From positions 310,001 to 374,000 of the forward strand of contig NZ_JBISCC010000125.1 in assembly GCF_044385915.1 (NCBI RefSeq): a DNA stretch of 64,000 bases. The letters are read 5' to 3'. Below are positions 16,946-26,086 of this stretch, one piece after another (position 1 is the stretch's first letter; every line of letters starts with the position of its first letter). Position numbers and translations under genes: made by a program. Under the pieces are notes generated by a model that did no database searches, was not told where the DNA came from, and worked only from the letters and a program-made list of their open reading frames with translations. This DNA is from Thalassobellus citreus (GTDB lineage: Bacteria > Bacteroidota > Bacteroidia > Flavobacteriales > Flavobacteriaceae).

Positions 16946-19900
16946 TTAAAATTTAACATTCAAACCAACATTAAACATTCTAGCTTGAGGCCAACTCAAG
17001 AAAACAGTTGAAAAACTAGAAAGGTGTCTTTCTGGGTCTTGATTTTTAAAATCAGTCCATGTAATAAGATTATCACCAGAGACATACACTGTTAAGTCCT
17101 GAGCTCCAATCTTTTTAGAAATTGACTCGGGCACATTATAAGAAAGCATTACATTTTTCAACCTCAAATATGATGTATCATGTAAAAAATAAGTAGAATT
17201 TGCATAAGCAGAAACACCTGAATAACCATCTATATGCAATGCCGGCATACTGTTAGTAGGATTATCTGGAGTCCATGCATTTCGCCAATCTTTGATTGGA
17301 GGTATACCAGAACCAAAAGGAGAATTTGGAGTCCAATATGGTAAATGTGCTTTTCTTCCTTCAACGCCTTGAAAGAACATATTAAGTCCAAAGTTCTTAT
17401 ATTTAAAATTAAACCCAAAAGAATAATTAAAATCAGGATATCTTCCGCTTATTGGAACCCTATCATCTCCATCAACATCTCCATCACCATCGACATCTTT
17501 CATTTTCAAATCACCTGCTCTTGGATTGACGTTTCTTTCATGTGTTGGATAGTTTCCACTTGTAATATCTGACTCTTGAAAAACACCGTCCCAAACCCAC
17601 AAATTAAATTGGTCATAAGGAAGACCTACATCTCTAATTGTCGCCCCTATTCTAGGAGAATAAATAGAAATAACTTCATTCTTATACTTGGTAAGCATAA
17701 AGTTTACATCATAGAAAAACTCATCTCCTATATTGTTGACATGAGTTAATTCTAATTCGAAACCTTTATTATTCATTTTTCCATTATTAACAGTTGGACT
17801 ACCAAGTCCTGAACTACTAGGAATTTGAACCGAAGCAAGGATATCGTATGTGTTTTTGTTAAAATAATCAAAAGAAACCCCAAACAAAGAATTTTTTATT
17901 TTGATATCAATACCAATATCTGTCATTTCTGTTGTTTCCCATTGTAAACTTTGGTCTCTAAAACTTGTAAGTTGAGCTCCTTGCGCATATCCTTCATCAA
18001 AAGAATAACCTGAGCTAATCGATAAGTTATTTTGATATAAATATGAACCAATGTTTTGATTTCCTAACTTACCGTAAGAAGCTCTAATTTTAAAATGATC
18101 AAGCCAATCAATTTTATCTTTGATAAATTTTTCTTTTGATACTACCCAACCAGCAGATGCTGAAGGGAATAACCCCCATCTGTAATCTGGAGATACTTTT
18201 GAGGTTCCGTCATATCTCAAGTTAGCCTCAAAGAGATATTTTTCTTGGTAATTATATGCTACACGACCAAAAAATGATCGAATACCCCATTCTTCAGGTC
18301 TCTCTAAAGCGGCCAATCTAAAATGTGTATTATACAATTTTTCACCTTCAGTCGAATACCCTTGTAAATCAGTAAGATGTGGAGCTACAGAACTTGGCCT
18401 GTTAGCTCTCAATATTCTACGTCTAAAACTTACCTGCTCAAAACCAGCCATAGCCGATATATTATGATCATCATCTAATGTAGTATCATATGATAAAGTT
18501 GAAAAAACAGTAGGTGTAAATTCTGTCATATGTTCATCAGTCACACCAGGAACTTCTGCTCCTTTAGCATCAAAATTTTGATTATTGGGAAGAACGTCTA
18601 TACCATCATCTGGGAAAATATCTATATTATGCCAAAAATATGTTTTATAATCTTTCTGATGCATTTTAAAATATCTATACTGATAGTTAATAGCAAATTT
18701 TGTATTCCAAGTCAATCCTTTTAAGGGCTTAACTACAAAATTCATATGTGCATTTAAATTATTGGTATTAAAAAACTGGCTTCCTATTAAATCAAAAACC
18801 TCCTGAGGAGACTGTCTGTATTGAACCGCTTGCTCACCTACATAAGCTTCTCCAGCAACACGACCATCTGGAAGATATGGTGGACTGAGCGGGGAAGTAG
18901 CATATATATACATTGGCACAAATAAGTTCATCATTGGTGGTCGAGTATCTTCAGTACTTGTTAAATTAAAAGAAGTACTCATAGTAAACCAATCATTAAC
19001 ATCAATAGAATAATTAAATAATCCATTATAACGGTTATACTTATAGCCAGGTGCCATAGCATCTTGAGTTAAAGCTGATAGTGAAAAATTATAAACACTC
19101 TTTTCTCCTCCTCCTGATAAAGAGACATTATGATTTTGTACAGTAGCATTCTTAAACCAATAATCTACTGAGTTAAAGTTCCATGGATAGGTTCCATTTC
19201 GGTACTTCTCAATTTCCGATTCCGGATAATAAATCTGCCCTGGATTCGAGCGATCATAAGCAGTATTGAACATTGTCATATACTCAGCCGAATTATCAAC
19301 AAAATTAGGAAGTGCTGTTGGTGTCTGCACAGAAAAATTTCCTCTATAACTAACAACAGGCTTTCCTTTTTTCCCTTTTTTAGTAGTAACTAAAATAACT
19401 CCGTTTGCAGCTCTAGCTCCATAAATTGCTGAAGAAGCCGCGTCTTTCAAAACTGTTACGTTTTCAATCATGTCTGGCGACAAATTAGAAAGAGAACCAG
19501 CAGCTCCGTCAATTAAAATCAATGGGTCATTACTTCCTCCAAAAGAACCTAAACCTCTAATTTGTATTGTAGGATTATTTTGCCCTGGTTCAGCACTAGG
19601 CTGAATAACATCTACACCAGAAATACGTCCTTGTAATAAGTTTGCTGAATTAGTGGCTGGTCTTTGAATAAGTATGTTTCCGGAAACCTCATCCACAGCA
19701 CCAGTTAAGTTTATTTTTTTCTGAGTACCATATCCAACGATAAGAACTTCATCTAAACTTGCGGTATCTTCGTCTAAAACAATTGATAAATCTGTTAAAT
19801 TATCAACTAAAACTTCTTTTGATTTATAGCCTACGTAAGAAATAATTAAAACAGCATTTTTGCTAGTAACTTCTATAGTAAATTCTCCATCAAAATTAGT

Positions 19901-20383
19901 TTGAGTTCCATTTGTCGTACCTTTTTCAAGAATATTAGCTCCTAGTAATGGCTGACCAGCATTATCTGTAACAGTACCAGATATTCGAACACCTTGTACC
20001 TTATTTATTGTCGTTTTCATTTCTTCAACAAGAATGGTGTTATCTGAAGAAAGCACTACATTGAAATTACCACTTGACAAACTTTTATTCAATAGTTTAT
20101 TCGCAGATATAACTCCTTTTTTCACCTTTATCTTTGGTAAATCCTTAAAAACACCTTCTTGATAAATAAACTTATAGTCTGTTTGCTCCATAATAAGATC
20201 AAATACCTCATCGACGGTTAAGCTATTGCTAATCTCAATTTTTACTTTAGAATTTTGTGATAATACATTATCTGGTGTAAAACCGAAAACCGTTAAACAA
20301 CATAAGAAAACCAATGTTCTCATAATAAATAAAAGTATTCTCTTTCTAAATAAAGAAAGAACGTTTTTAAATTTAATTTCCAT
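16946..20383 (-). CDS. SusC-type TonB-dependent transporter with STN signalling domain
   Basis: A 1145-residue outer-membrane transporter. The leader is followed by an STN/secretin-like domain (about residues 50-120, VDEVFDLIMEQTDYKFIY). Next come a carboxypeptidase-like beta domain (about 134-215), a plug domain with LQGRISGVDV and IRGLGSFGG (about 245-350), and a beta-barrel ending in the aromatic terminus NVGLNVKF. The STN domain normally contacts a FecR anti-sigma factor, and FecR and ECF sigma genes lie directly upstream. It imports pectic oligosaccharides together with the downstream SusD and reports substrate binding to the sigma system. The long leader (MEIKFKNVLSLF) may mean that the internal MRTLVFLCC is the true start. 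Confidence 0.93.
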   Translation of the reverse strand: MEIKFKNVLSLFRKRILLFIMRTLVFLCCLTVFGFTPDNVLSQNSKVKIEISNSLTVDEVFDLIMEQTDYKFIYQEGVFKDLPKIKVKKGVISANKLLNKSLSSGNFNVVLSSDNTILVEEMKTTINKVQGVRISGTVTDNAGQPLLGANILEKGTTNGTQTNFDGEFTIEVTSKNAVLIISYVGYKSKEVLVDNLTDLSIVLDEDTASLDEVLIVGYGTQKKINLTGAVDEVSGNILIQRPATNSANLLQGRISGVDVIQPSAEPGQNNPTIQIRGLGSFGGSNDPLILIDGAAGSLSNLSPDMIENVTVLKDAASSAIYGARAANGVILVTTKKGKKGKPVVSYRGNFSVQTPTALPNFVDNSAEYMTMFNTAYDRSNPGQIYYPESEIEKYRNGTYPWNFNSVDYWFKNATVQNHNVSLSGGGEKSVYNFSLSALTQDAMAPGYKYNRYNGLFNYSIDVNDWFTMSTSFNLTSTEDTRPPMMNLFVPMYIYATSPLSPPYLPDGRVAGEAYVGEQAVQYRQSPQEVFDLIGSQFFNTNNLNAHMNFVVKPLKGLTWNTKFAINYQYRYFKMHQKDYKTYFWHNIDIFPDDGIDVLPNNQNFDAKGAEVPGVTDEHMTEFTPTVFSTLSYDTTLDDDHNISAMAGFEQVSFRRRILRANRPSSVAPHLTDLQGYSTEGEKLYNTHFRLAALERPEEWGIRSFFGRVAYNYQEKYLFEANLRYDGTSKVSPDYRWGLFPSASAGWVVSKEKFIKDKIDWLDHFKIRASYGKLGNQNIGSYLYQNNLSISSGYSFDEGYAQGAQLTSFRDQSLQWETTEMTDIGIDIKIKNSLFGVSFDYFNKNTYDILASVQIPSSSGLGSPTVNNGKMNNKGFELELTHVNNIGDEFFYDVNFMLTKYKNEVISIYSPRIGATIRDVGLPYDQFNLWVWDGVFQESDITSGNYPTHERNVNPRAGDLKMKDVDGDGDVDGDDRVPISGRYPDFNYSFGFNFKYKNFGLNMFFQGVEGRKAHLPYWTPNSPFGSGIPPIKDWRNAWTPDNPTNSMPALHIDGYSGVSAYANSTYFLHDTSYLRLKNVMLSYNVPESISKKIGAQDLTVYVSGDNLITWTDFKNQDPERHLSSFSTVFLSWPQARMFNVGLNVKF

Positions 20384-20617
20384 AAATTTGTTCTGTTATT
20401 AGTTAGTTAAATAATTAATAATTACAAAGGGGATGAAGTCTATTACTTTCCACGGTGTAAACTCTGTTCCCTTTCCTTTTTTCTTAAATAGTTTTGTTTG
20501 TTTTTTTTACATATATTTCTGTGTTTAGTTATACTTTAGTTTAGTTGTATTTATTGATTATTTTGATGGTTAATTATATTAAAACAGCCATATTTAATTT
20601 ATAAAACAACCACCATA

Positions 20618-21757
20618 CTACTTTAAAATTATTCTCTTGTTATTTATTTCATAATCTTCTAGAATACTTAAAGTTTTTATAGTCATTAAAATTTCTTCAA
20701 ATTTTTGATTTTTTCCAAGTACGCCTTTAAATGTTATATTTTCAAGCTCTTTATTTTCAAAAATCACATCTACATCATACCATCTCGATACTGTTTTCAT
20801 AATTTCTTTTAGAGGTTTCCCTTTAAAACTAAAAACACCATTTTTCCAAGATATTTCATTATAAACATCAACGGTTTTAGTAAATACTTGATTGTTTTCT
20901 GTATTAATATTTGATTGCTGATTTGGCAACAGGCTTAGTTTCTTATCTTCATAACTCAAGGTTACTTTACCCTCTACCAATGTTGTATATATGTTAGCTT
21001 CGTCTTTATAAGCTTTTAAATTAAACTCAGTACCCAATACGTGTATCTCTTGTTTATTATTATAAACTTTAAAACCATCTCCTTTATGATTTGAACTTGG
21101 CGATACATCAAAATAGGCTTCTCCATAAACTAGCTCTACTTTTCTTGCTTTACCTTTTTTAAAATTTACCGGAAACTTTAACTGAGATTCAGAATTTAAC
21201 CATACTTGAGTTCCATCAGAAAGTTTTACAAAGAATTGGCCTCCTCTTGGAATTGTTAAATAATTATAAACGATTTTTGAATCTTCATTTTCCTCATTTT
21301 TATTATAAATTAAGCGTTCTCCATTACTATTTATGTTTTTGTTTTGAAAAGAAGCTCCTTTTTCTAAAGCAATTTGTGAACCATCATCTAATGTTAGTAC
21401 AGCTTTATCTGTACCTGGTAGAATAATATTCTCTTTTACAATAGTTGGACTATTATCTGTTGTATTAGTTGATATAGTGTTTTTGAAAAAATAACCTAAT
21501 GTTAATGACACTGTTATAACTGAAGCCACTCCAACCTTCCAATATATTTTACGTGGTTTTGAATTATCTATTCTATTAGCTATCTTATTCCAAGCTTTTT
21601 CAATATCAATAGAAAGAGTATCTTTATTATAATTAGCCTTTACTTTATCAAAGAATTGTTTATGCTCTTTTTTTTCTTCATACCAAGCTTTAAAAACCAA
21701 TTCTTCATTTGGAGAAATTGTTTTGTTAAGTTTTTTTATAATTAATTTAAACTCCAT
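20618..21757 (-). CDS. FecR-type anti-sigma factor
   Basis: A 379-residue inner-membrane regulator. A cytoplasmic N-terminal part of about 90 residues is followed by one membrane helix (VGVASVITVSLTLGYFF, about 94-110). Then comes the periplasmic FecR domain (TIPRGGQFFVKLSDGTQVW near 175) and a C-terminal DUF4974-type STN-like domain (ITFKGVLGKNQKFEEIL near 345). It holds the ECF sigma factor encoded just upstream and receives the signal from the STN domain of the SusC encoded downstream. The gap to that SusC is 234 bp, so SusC probably has its own sigma-dependent promoter. Confidence 0.92.
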   Translation of the reverse strand: MEFKLIIKKLNKTISPNEELVFKAWYEEKKEHKQFFDKVKANYNKDTLSIDIEKAWNKIANRIDNSKPRKIYWKVGVASVITVSLTLGYFFKNTISTNTTDNSPTIVKENIILPGTDKAVLTLDDGSQIALEKGASFQNKNINSNGERLIYNKNEENEDSKIVYNYLTIPRGGQFFVKLSDGTQVWLNSESQLKFPVNFKKGKARKVELVYGEAYFDVSPSSNHKGDGFKVYNNKQEIHVLGTEFNLKAYKDEANIYTTLVEGKVTLSYEDKKLSLLPNQQSNINTENNQVFTKTVDVYNEISWKNGVFSFKGKPLKEIMKTVSRWYDVDVIFENKELENITFKGVLGKNQKFEEILMTIKTLSILEDYEINNKRIILK

Positions 21758-21880
21758 TTTACTTGATTCTATTTAAATCTTTTATAGTAAAGACAAAAAG
21801 AATAGAATTTGGGTGACAAAAACAGAAAAAAAATATTAAAATAACAAACAATTGAGTTAAAATAGCAAACAAAATAGTTT

Positions 21881-22438
21881 CTATTGATACAATTCTAAGA
21901 GTATTAATATTGAAGTTACAAGTTCGGTAATCTTCAATTTAGCACGCTTTAATTGTGTCTTAACGGTATTAACAGACACGCCTAATTCTTGAGCTATTTC
22001 ATTATATTTATAATTATGTAGAAATTTTAATTTCACCACCTGCTGCATTCTATGTGGTAGTGTATCAACTATTTTGAGTATTTGATGATATACTATTTTT
22101 TTATTTTCTTCTGAAGCTGAATCAAAAACATGCTCGGTAATTAAATTAACATTAAATTCTAGTGCATTAAAATTATCTGTAATTTTTAAAGATTTCAAAA
22201 AGTTTAAACATCGGTTTCTTACCATAGTATACATATAACCATGCAAAGAAGACTCTATTTCAATTTTATGAGATTTCTCCCAAATATAAATAAACACCTC
22301 TTGAACCACATCTTCACTAGCTGGCTTATCAAAAAGATAACCATTAGCATAAATTACCAAATCCTCATAATTTTTATTGAAAAAATTTCGATAAACTTGA
22401 CGATTTCCTTTTTTTATTTCTTCAAAAATAAGGTTCAT
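21881..22438 (-). CDS. ECF-type RNA polymerase sigma factor (SigW/FecI-like)
   Basis: A 185-residue sigma-70 family factor. Region 2 spans about residues 20-85 (PASEDVVQEVFIYIWEK is the core-binding part). Region 4 lies near 125-175 with LPHRMQQVVKLKF and the helix-turn-helix IAQELGVSVNTVKTQLKRAK. It would direct transcription of the downstream SusC/SusD pair when released by FecR. The 123-bp gap to FecR is longer than usual for a coupled pair. No histidine-kinase hybrid regulator is present in the window. Confidence 0.93.
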   Translation of the reverse strand: MNLIFEEIKKGNRQVYRNFFNKNYEDLVIYANGYLFDKPASEDVVQEVFIYIWEKSHKIEIESSLHGYMYTMVRNRCLNFLKSLKITDNFNALEFNVNLITEHVFDSASEENKKIVYHQILKIVDTLPHRMQQVVKLKFLHNYKYNEIAQELGVSVNTVKTQLKRAKLKITELVTSILILLELYQ

Positions 22439-22530
22439 TAAACTATATTAAAATGTTTAAATTTTATTCTTTTTATAAAGCCATAGATTTTAAAACTAAT
22501 AAAAATAGTTAAAATTATTCATTAATATCT

Positions 22531-25500
22531 TTATTGAAACTCAAAGGATTCTAATCGTAATCCTTTCATATTGTTAGACTCTAATGTAATTTTATACGTC
22601 CCTGCATTAATAAATCCGCCAGAAGTGGTATTTAAAACTTTCCATTTTTTATTCTTTATAGGAAATTCTATATCATCATTTCTCAATAATATACCGTTCG
22701 CATCTTCAATTTTTAGACGCACTTTTACGGGGTTATCATTCATATTCATAAATCGATAACGCATCAAATAAATGTTAGCGACTCCTGGATTTACGGTAAA
22801 TGTGATACTGTTTTCTGTGTTTTCGGTAAACTCAACATAATCACTTTTCTTAAAAAACGCTTTTTTAATGCCTTTTCCTGTGGTTTTTGCATCTTCAGCT
22901 TCTAGTTTAAGAATGGTTCGATTATCTTGTTCTTCCATGGAATATGTTGGAACAACTGCTATGGAATACATAGCATTATCATGCTTTCCAAAGGCTACTT
23001 TTTCACCTTTTTCAACTTCTTTTTTAAACACATTAAATTTTAAACCTGCCGAATTAACAACCGTATCATTTATTTTTTCGAAATCATTATACCATAAAGA
23101 TATGTTCTTTGTTTTTGAATCTATCATTGCATAAACATTGGCATTTTCTTTAGAAGTAAAGGCTCCTGAAACATCATTTTTATCTGAATTTGAAAACCGA
23201 ATATAATCAGCTCCATGCAATTCTGAAGGTAATTTTGTGAAGCTAATATTTAAATCTTGATATTGTTTTTGGTTTTCACTTAACCATGAACCAATTTCAA
23301 ACGGCACATTAGCATCTACTTCTAAAATATTTTTTGATGATGCTTTTGCTGGCTTTTTGTCTTTATCTTTTGTAGCAATGGCAATTGCCGAAATAACCGC
23401 TTGCCCAGACCCTATATTTGGAAATGAAATTGTTATTTTTCCGTTTTTACTCTTTGCTTTAAAGGTCTTTTTTATTGCTGAATCATGCCCTACTTCTTCC
23501 CAAACATCAAAATCTTTTAAAACCACTTCGTCATTTATAGCAACATCAAAAACGCGCCAATCTTTGCAATTCATACCGCCACCAGCTCCATACCAAGGTT
23601 CTATAAAATAGAGTTCGACTTGATAATCGCCTTCCGCTGCTGGAAATTCATATTTCAGTTTATCTGCACCATATCTGAAGCTTTGAAACAATTCCCAATC
23701 TTTAGTATTTTTTATAGGATCGTAAGTTTGACGCTGGCTTGCATAAAAGGCAGGTAAATCATTAAAATCATCTGTCCATGATAAAGATCCCCAAGTTTTA
23801 GCATCTGTTTTATGTACATCAGCTAACCATGTATTTCCATAAGAATCTTTATAATCATCACCGCCACTATTAACACGATACAGGTAATTTAAATTTTCTT
23901 CTGACTTTAAAACATCATCAGATTCTTCTATTAAATCATTAAAATGAGGGGCTTTTGGCAAGTTGTTTAAAACAATATAATCTTTAGCAACTGCTTCCCC
24001 TTTAACATAACCAACAGCATACAATACATTGTATTTTATATCGACATTATTCCATTGAAAATGATGACCTAAACCTGGATTTTTAAGTTTACCTAACGAT
24101 TGATGATTCACATCGTTAAACAACTCAACTTCATCACAATTAGAATACACATCGATACCACTTTTTACACCAATAGAATTCCAACGATTTGGCCACGAAT
24201 GCGAAACCACATACACCATAGGACTTTCTTCCTTTGACACATAATTTGCTCTGTACATATAAAAAGCATCCAAAGGTTCTCCCCAAATAGTAAAAACACC
24301 TTTATAGTTTACAGGACCTACTTTATCAATATCTCTACAACCTTCACCATTTTGTGTGCGCCCTGGGTTTTCATGAGAATATAATAACCAATGGTATTGC
24401 CCAACAACACTATCTTTAACCGATTCGGCTTCACGTACTTTTATCTCCATAAGCTGTGAAAATCGATTTTCACTTAATGCGCCTTTTTGATTAAATTCAC
24501 CTTCGGTATGTAAATCTGCCGAACGCCATGCGCCGTATTCGCCGTTTAATAGTTTTTCCGAAAGTTCAACATCATAATTAAAAGGATCGCCTCCATAGGT
24601 TCCTGACCAATTTTGTATCACATTCCAATCGGTGCCTTCTCCTCCATTACAAGTGGTTACCGGACGTTGTTTTACTGATGTTGGATCGAGTTCACGAATA
24701 ATTTGCGTGCATTCTTCTGCAAAGGCTATTGGAATGGTACTTTCGTTTTGTAAACCCCACATTATAACCGATGGATTATTTCGGCGTTCTTTAATCCATT
24801 CTCGCAATAAAGTTTTAAAATTGGCTTTAAATTCGGACGTATCATACCAAATATGAGCAGAAAACTGACTCCAGAATAAAATACCTGCTTCATCTAAGTG
24901 CTCTTGATATTTTAAATTATGTGGCTGATGTCCTTCTCTAAACGCATTATAACCAGCTGATTTAACTTGTGCTACTCGTGTTTTTATTTCGGTATCTGAA
25001 AATGAATGGCTCTTTCCTATAAGATGTTCGTATTCGCAAGTACCATTGATAAATACAGGTTTGTCATTTATAAAAAAGCGTTTATCATTTCCTGTTCTGT
25101 TAATTGGCCAACTTACCCAACGGATGCCGTAAGGGGTTGTCAATTCGTCAATAAGGTTTCCGTTTTCGTAAATCTTAGTTGAAAGTTGGTATAAATATGG
25201 TTGTTCTGGCGACCATAATTTCGGATTCAAAACCTCTGGTAATGTTTGTTTTATTTCATTTAAATTTAAAACATTTTGAATCTCTGTTTTTACTGAAACA
25301 ACTTCTGTACCTGCTTCATCTAATAAAGCATTTTCAACCGTGATGTTTTTAGGTGATTGGCTATAATTTTTTACTTCGGTAGTAATATTAAGAATGGCTT
25401 TTTCTTTGTTTGTTGTATCATCGTTCCAAATATGAACACCAAAGGGTTCTATTCTCAATTGATCTGTAACAACTAAGGATACAGGTCTAAAAATGCCCAT

Positions 25501-26049
25501 AGGTTGTGAGCCTTCAGAAAAGCCCCATTCTCCAGAACAGCCACCACAAACCCAAGGTAAATCGGCAATAAAAGCAGGATGATACGCTTTAACAACAATA
25601 CTATTTTCAGTATTAAAACTTATAGCTTCAGTGATATCTAAAGTAAAAGTTGTTCTTCCGCCTTTATGCTCCCCTACTTGCTTGCCATTAACCCAAACCG
25701 TTGCATAGGAACCAACACCTTCAAAAAACAGAAAGTGTTGTTTTTCTGTATCTACTTTATCTAATTTTAAAGTTTTATAATACCATGCTGTACCGTGTAA
25801 ATTACCATGTTTCATTCGGCGAAAGCCATAATATTGATCCCAATTATGTGGTACCGAAACTGGTTTCCAATCTTTATCTGTTTTTAGATTCTTAACAAAA
25901 TCACTTTCAGATTGATTTAAACTATCCAACATAATAGTTTGCCAATCTGTATTTAAAGATATTGTTTTACGTACCGCGTATTCACTTTCACTTCCGCATG
26001 AAAGCAAAGTAACAAACACTAGAACAACTATGTAATTTATGTACTTCAT
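22531..26049 (-). CDS. GH2-family glycosidase lipoprotein with malectin-like and C-terminal CBM-like domains
   Basis: A 1172-residue exported lipoprotein (lipobox LLSC near residues 15-18). A sugar-binding jelly roll (about 30-195), an Ig-like domain (about 205-315) and a TIM barrel (about 320-620) give the GH2 core. The acid/base glutamate is in LQNES near residue 436 and the nucleophile is probably the glutamate of GEYGAW near 501. A malectin-like module follows (about 750-880). The C-terminal module (about 1030-1172), ending in LRLESFEFQ, looks like CBM6/35. GH2 enzymes cut beta-galactosides, beta-glucuronides or alpha-L-arabinopyranosides; all three occur in pectin side chains. Specificity is not readable here. 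It is the last gene of the long enzyme operon. Confidence 0.85.
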   Translation of the reverse strand: MKYINYIVVLVFVTLLSCGSESEYAVRKTISLNTDWQTIMLDSLNQSESDFVKNLKTDKDWKPVSVPHNWDQYYGFRRMKHGNLHGTAWYYKTLKLDKVDTEKQHFLFFEGVGSYATVWVNGKQVGEHKGGRTTFTLDITEAISFNTENSIVVKAYHPAFIADLPWVCGGCSGEWGFSEGSQPMGIFRPVSLVVTDQLRIEPFGVHIWNDDTTNKEKAILNITTEVKNYSQSPKNITVENALLDEAGTEVVSVKTEIQNVLNLNEIKQTLPEVLNPKLWSPEQPYLYQLSTKIYENGNLIDELTTPYGIRWVSWPINRTGNDKRFFINDKPVFINGTCEYEHLIGKSHSFSDTEIKTRVAQVKSAGYNAFREGHQPHNLKYQEHLDEAGILFWSQFSAHIWYDTSEFKANFKTLLREWIKERRNNPSVIMWGLQNESTIPIAFAEECTQIIRELDPTSVKQRPVTTCNGGEGTDWNVIQNWSGTYGGDPFNYDVELSEKLLNGEYGAWRSADLHTEGEFNQKGALSENRFSQLMEIKVREAESVKDSVVGQYHWLLYSHENPGRTQNGEGCRDIDKVGPVNYKGVFTIWGEPLDAFYMYRANYVSKEESPMVYVVSHSWPNRWNSIGVKSGIDVYSNCDEVELFNDVNHQSLGKLKNPGLGHHFQWNNVDIKYNVLYAVGYVKGEAVAKDYIVLNNLPKAPHFNDLIEESDDVLKSEENLNYLYRVNSGGDDYKDSYGNTWLADVHKTDAKTWGSLSWTDDFNDLPAFYASQRQTYDPIKNTKDWELFQSFRYGADKLKYEFPAAEGDYQVELYFIEPWYGAGGGMNCKDWRVFDVAINDEVVLKDFDVWEEVGHDSAIKKTFKAKSKNGKITISFPNIGSGQAVISAIAIATKDKDKKPAKASSKNILEVDANVPFEIGSWLSENQKQYQDLNISFTKLPSELHGADYIRFSNSDKNDVSGAFTSKENANVYAMIDSKTKNISLWYNDFEKINDTVVNSAGLKFNVFKKEVEKGEKVAFGKHDNAMYSIAVVPTYSMEEQDNRTILKLEAEDAKTTGKGIKKAFFKKSDYVEFTENTENSITFTVNPGVANIYLMRYRFMNMNDNPVKVRLKIEDANGILLRNDDIEFPIKNKKWKVLNTTSGGFINAGTYKITLESNNMKGLRLESFEFQ

Positions 26050-26086
26050 TAGTTATAAATAACCTAAAACAAATTTTATTCTTTTT

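Noticed and set aside
20384..20617. Possible hairpin AAAGGG/CCCTTT in the leader upstream of SusC 1
   Set aside because: The stem is only 6-7 bp with a very long loop and no U run; not strong enough to report as a regulatory element.
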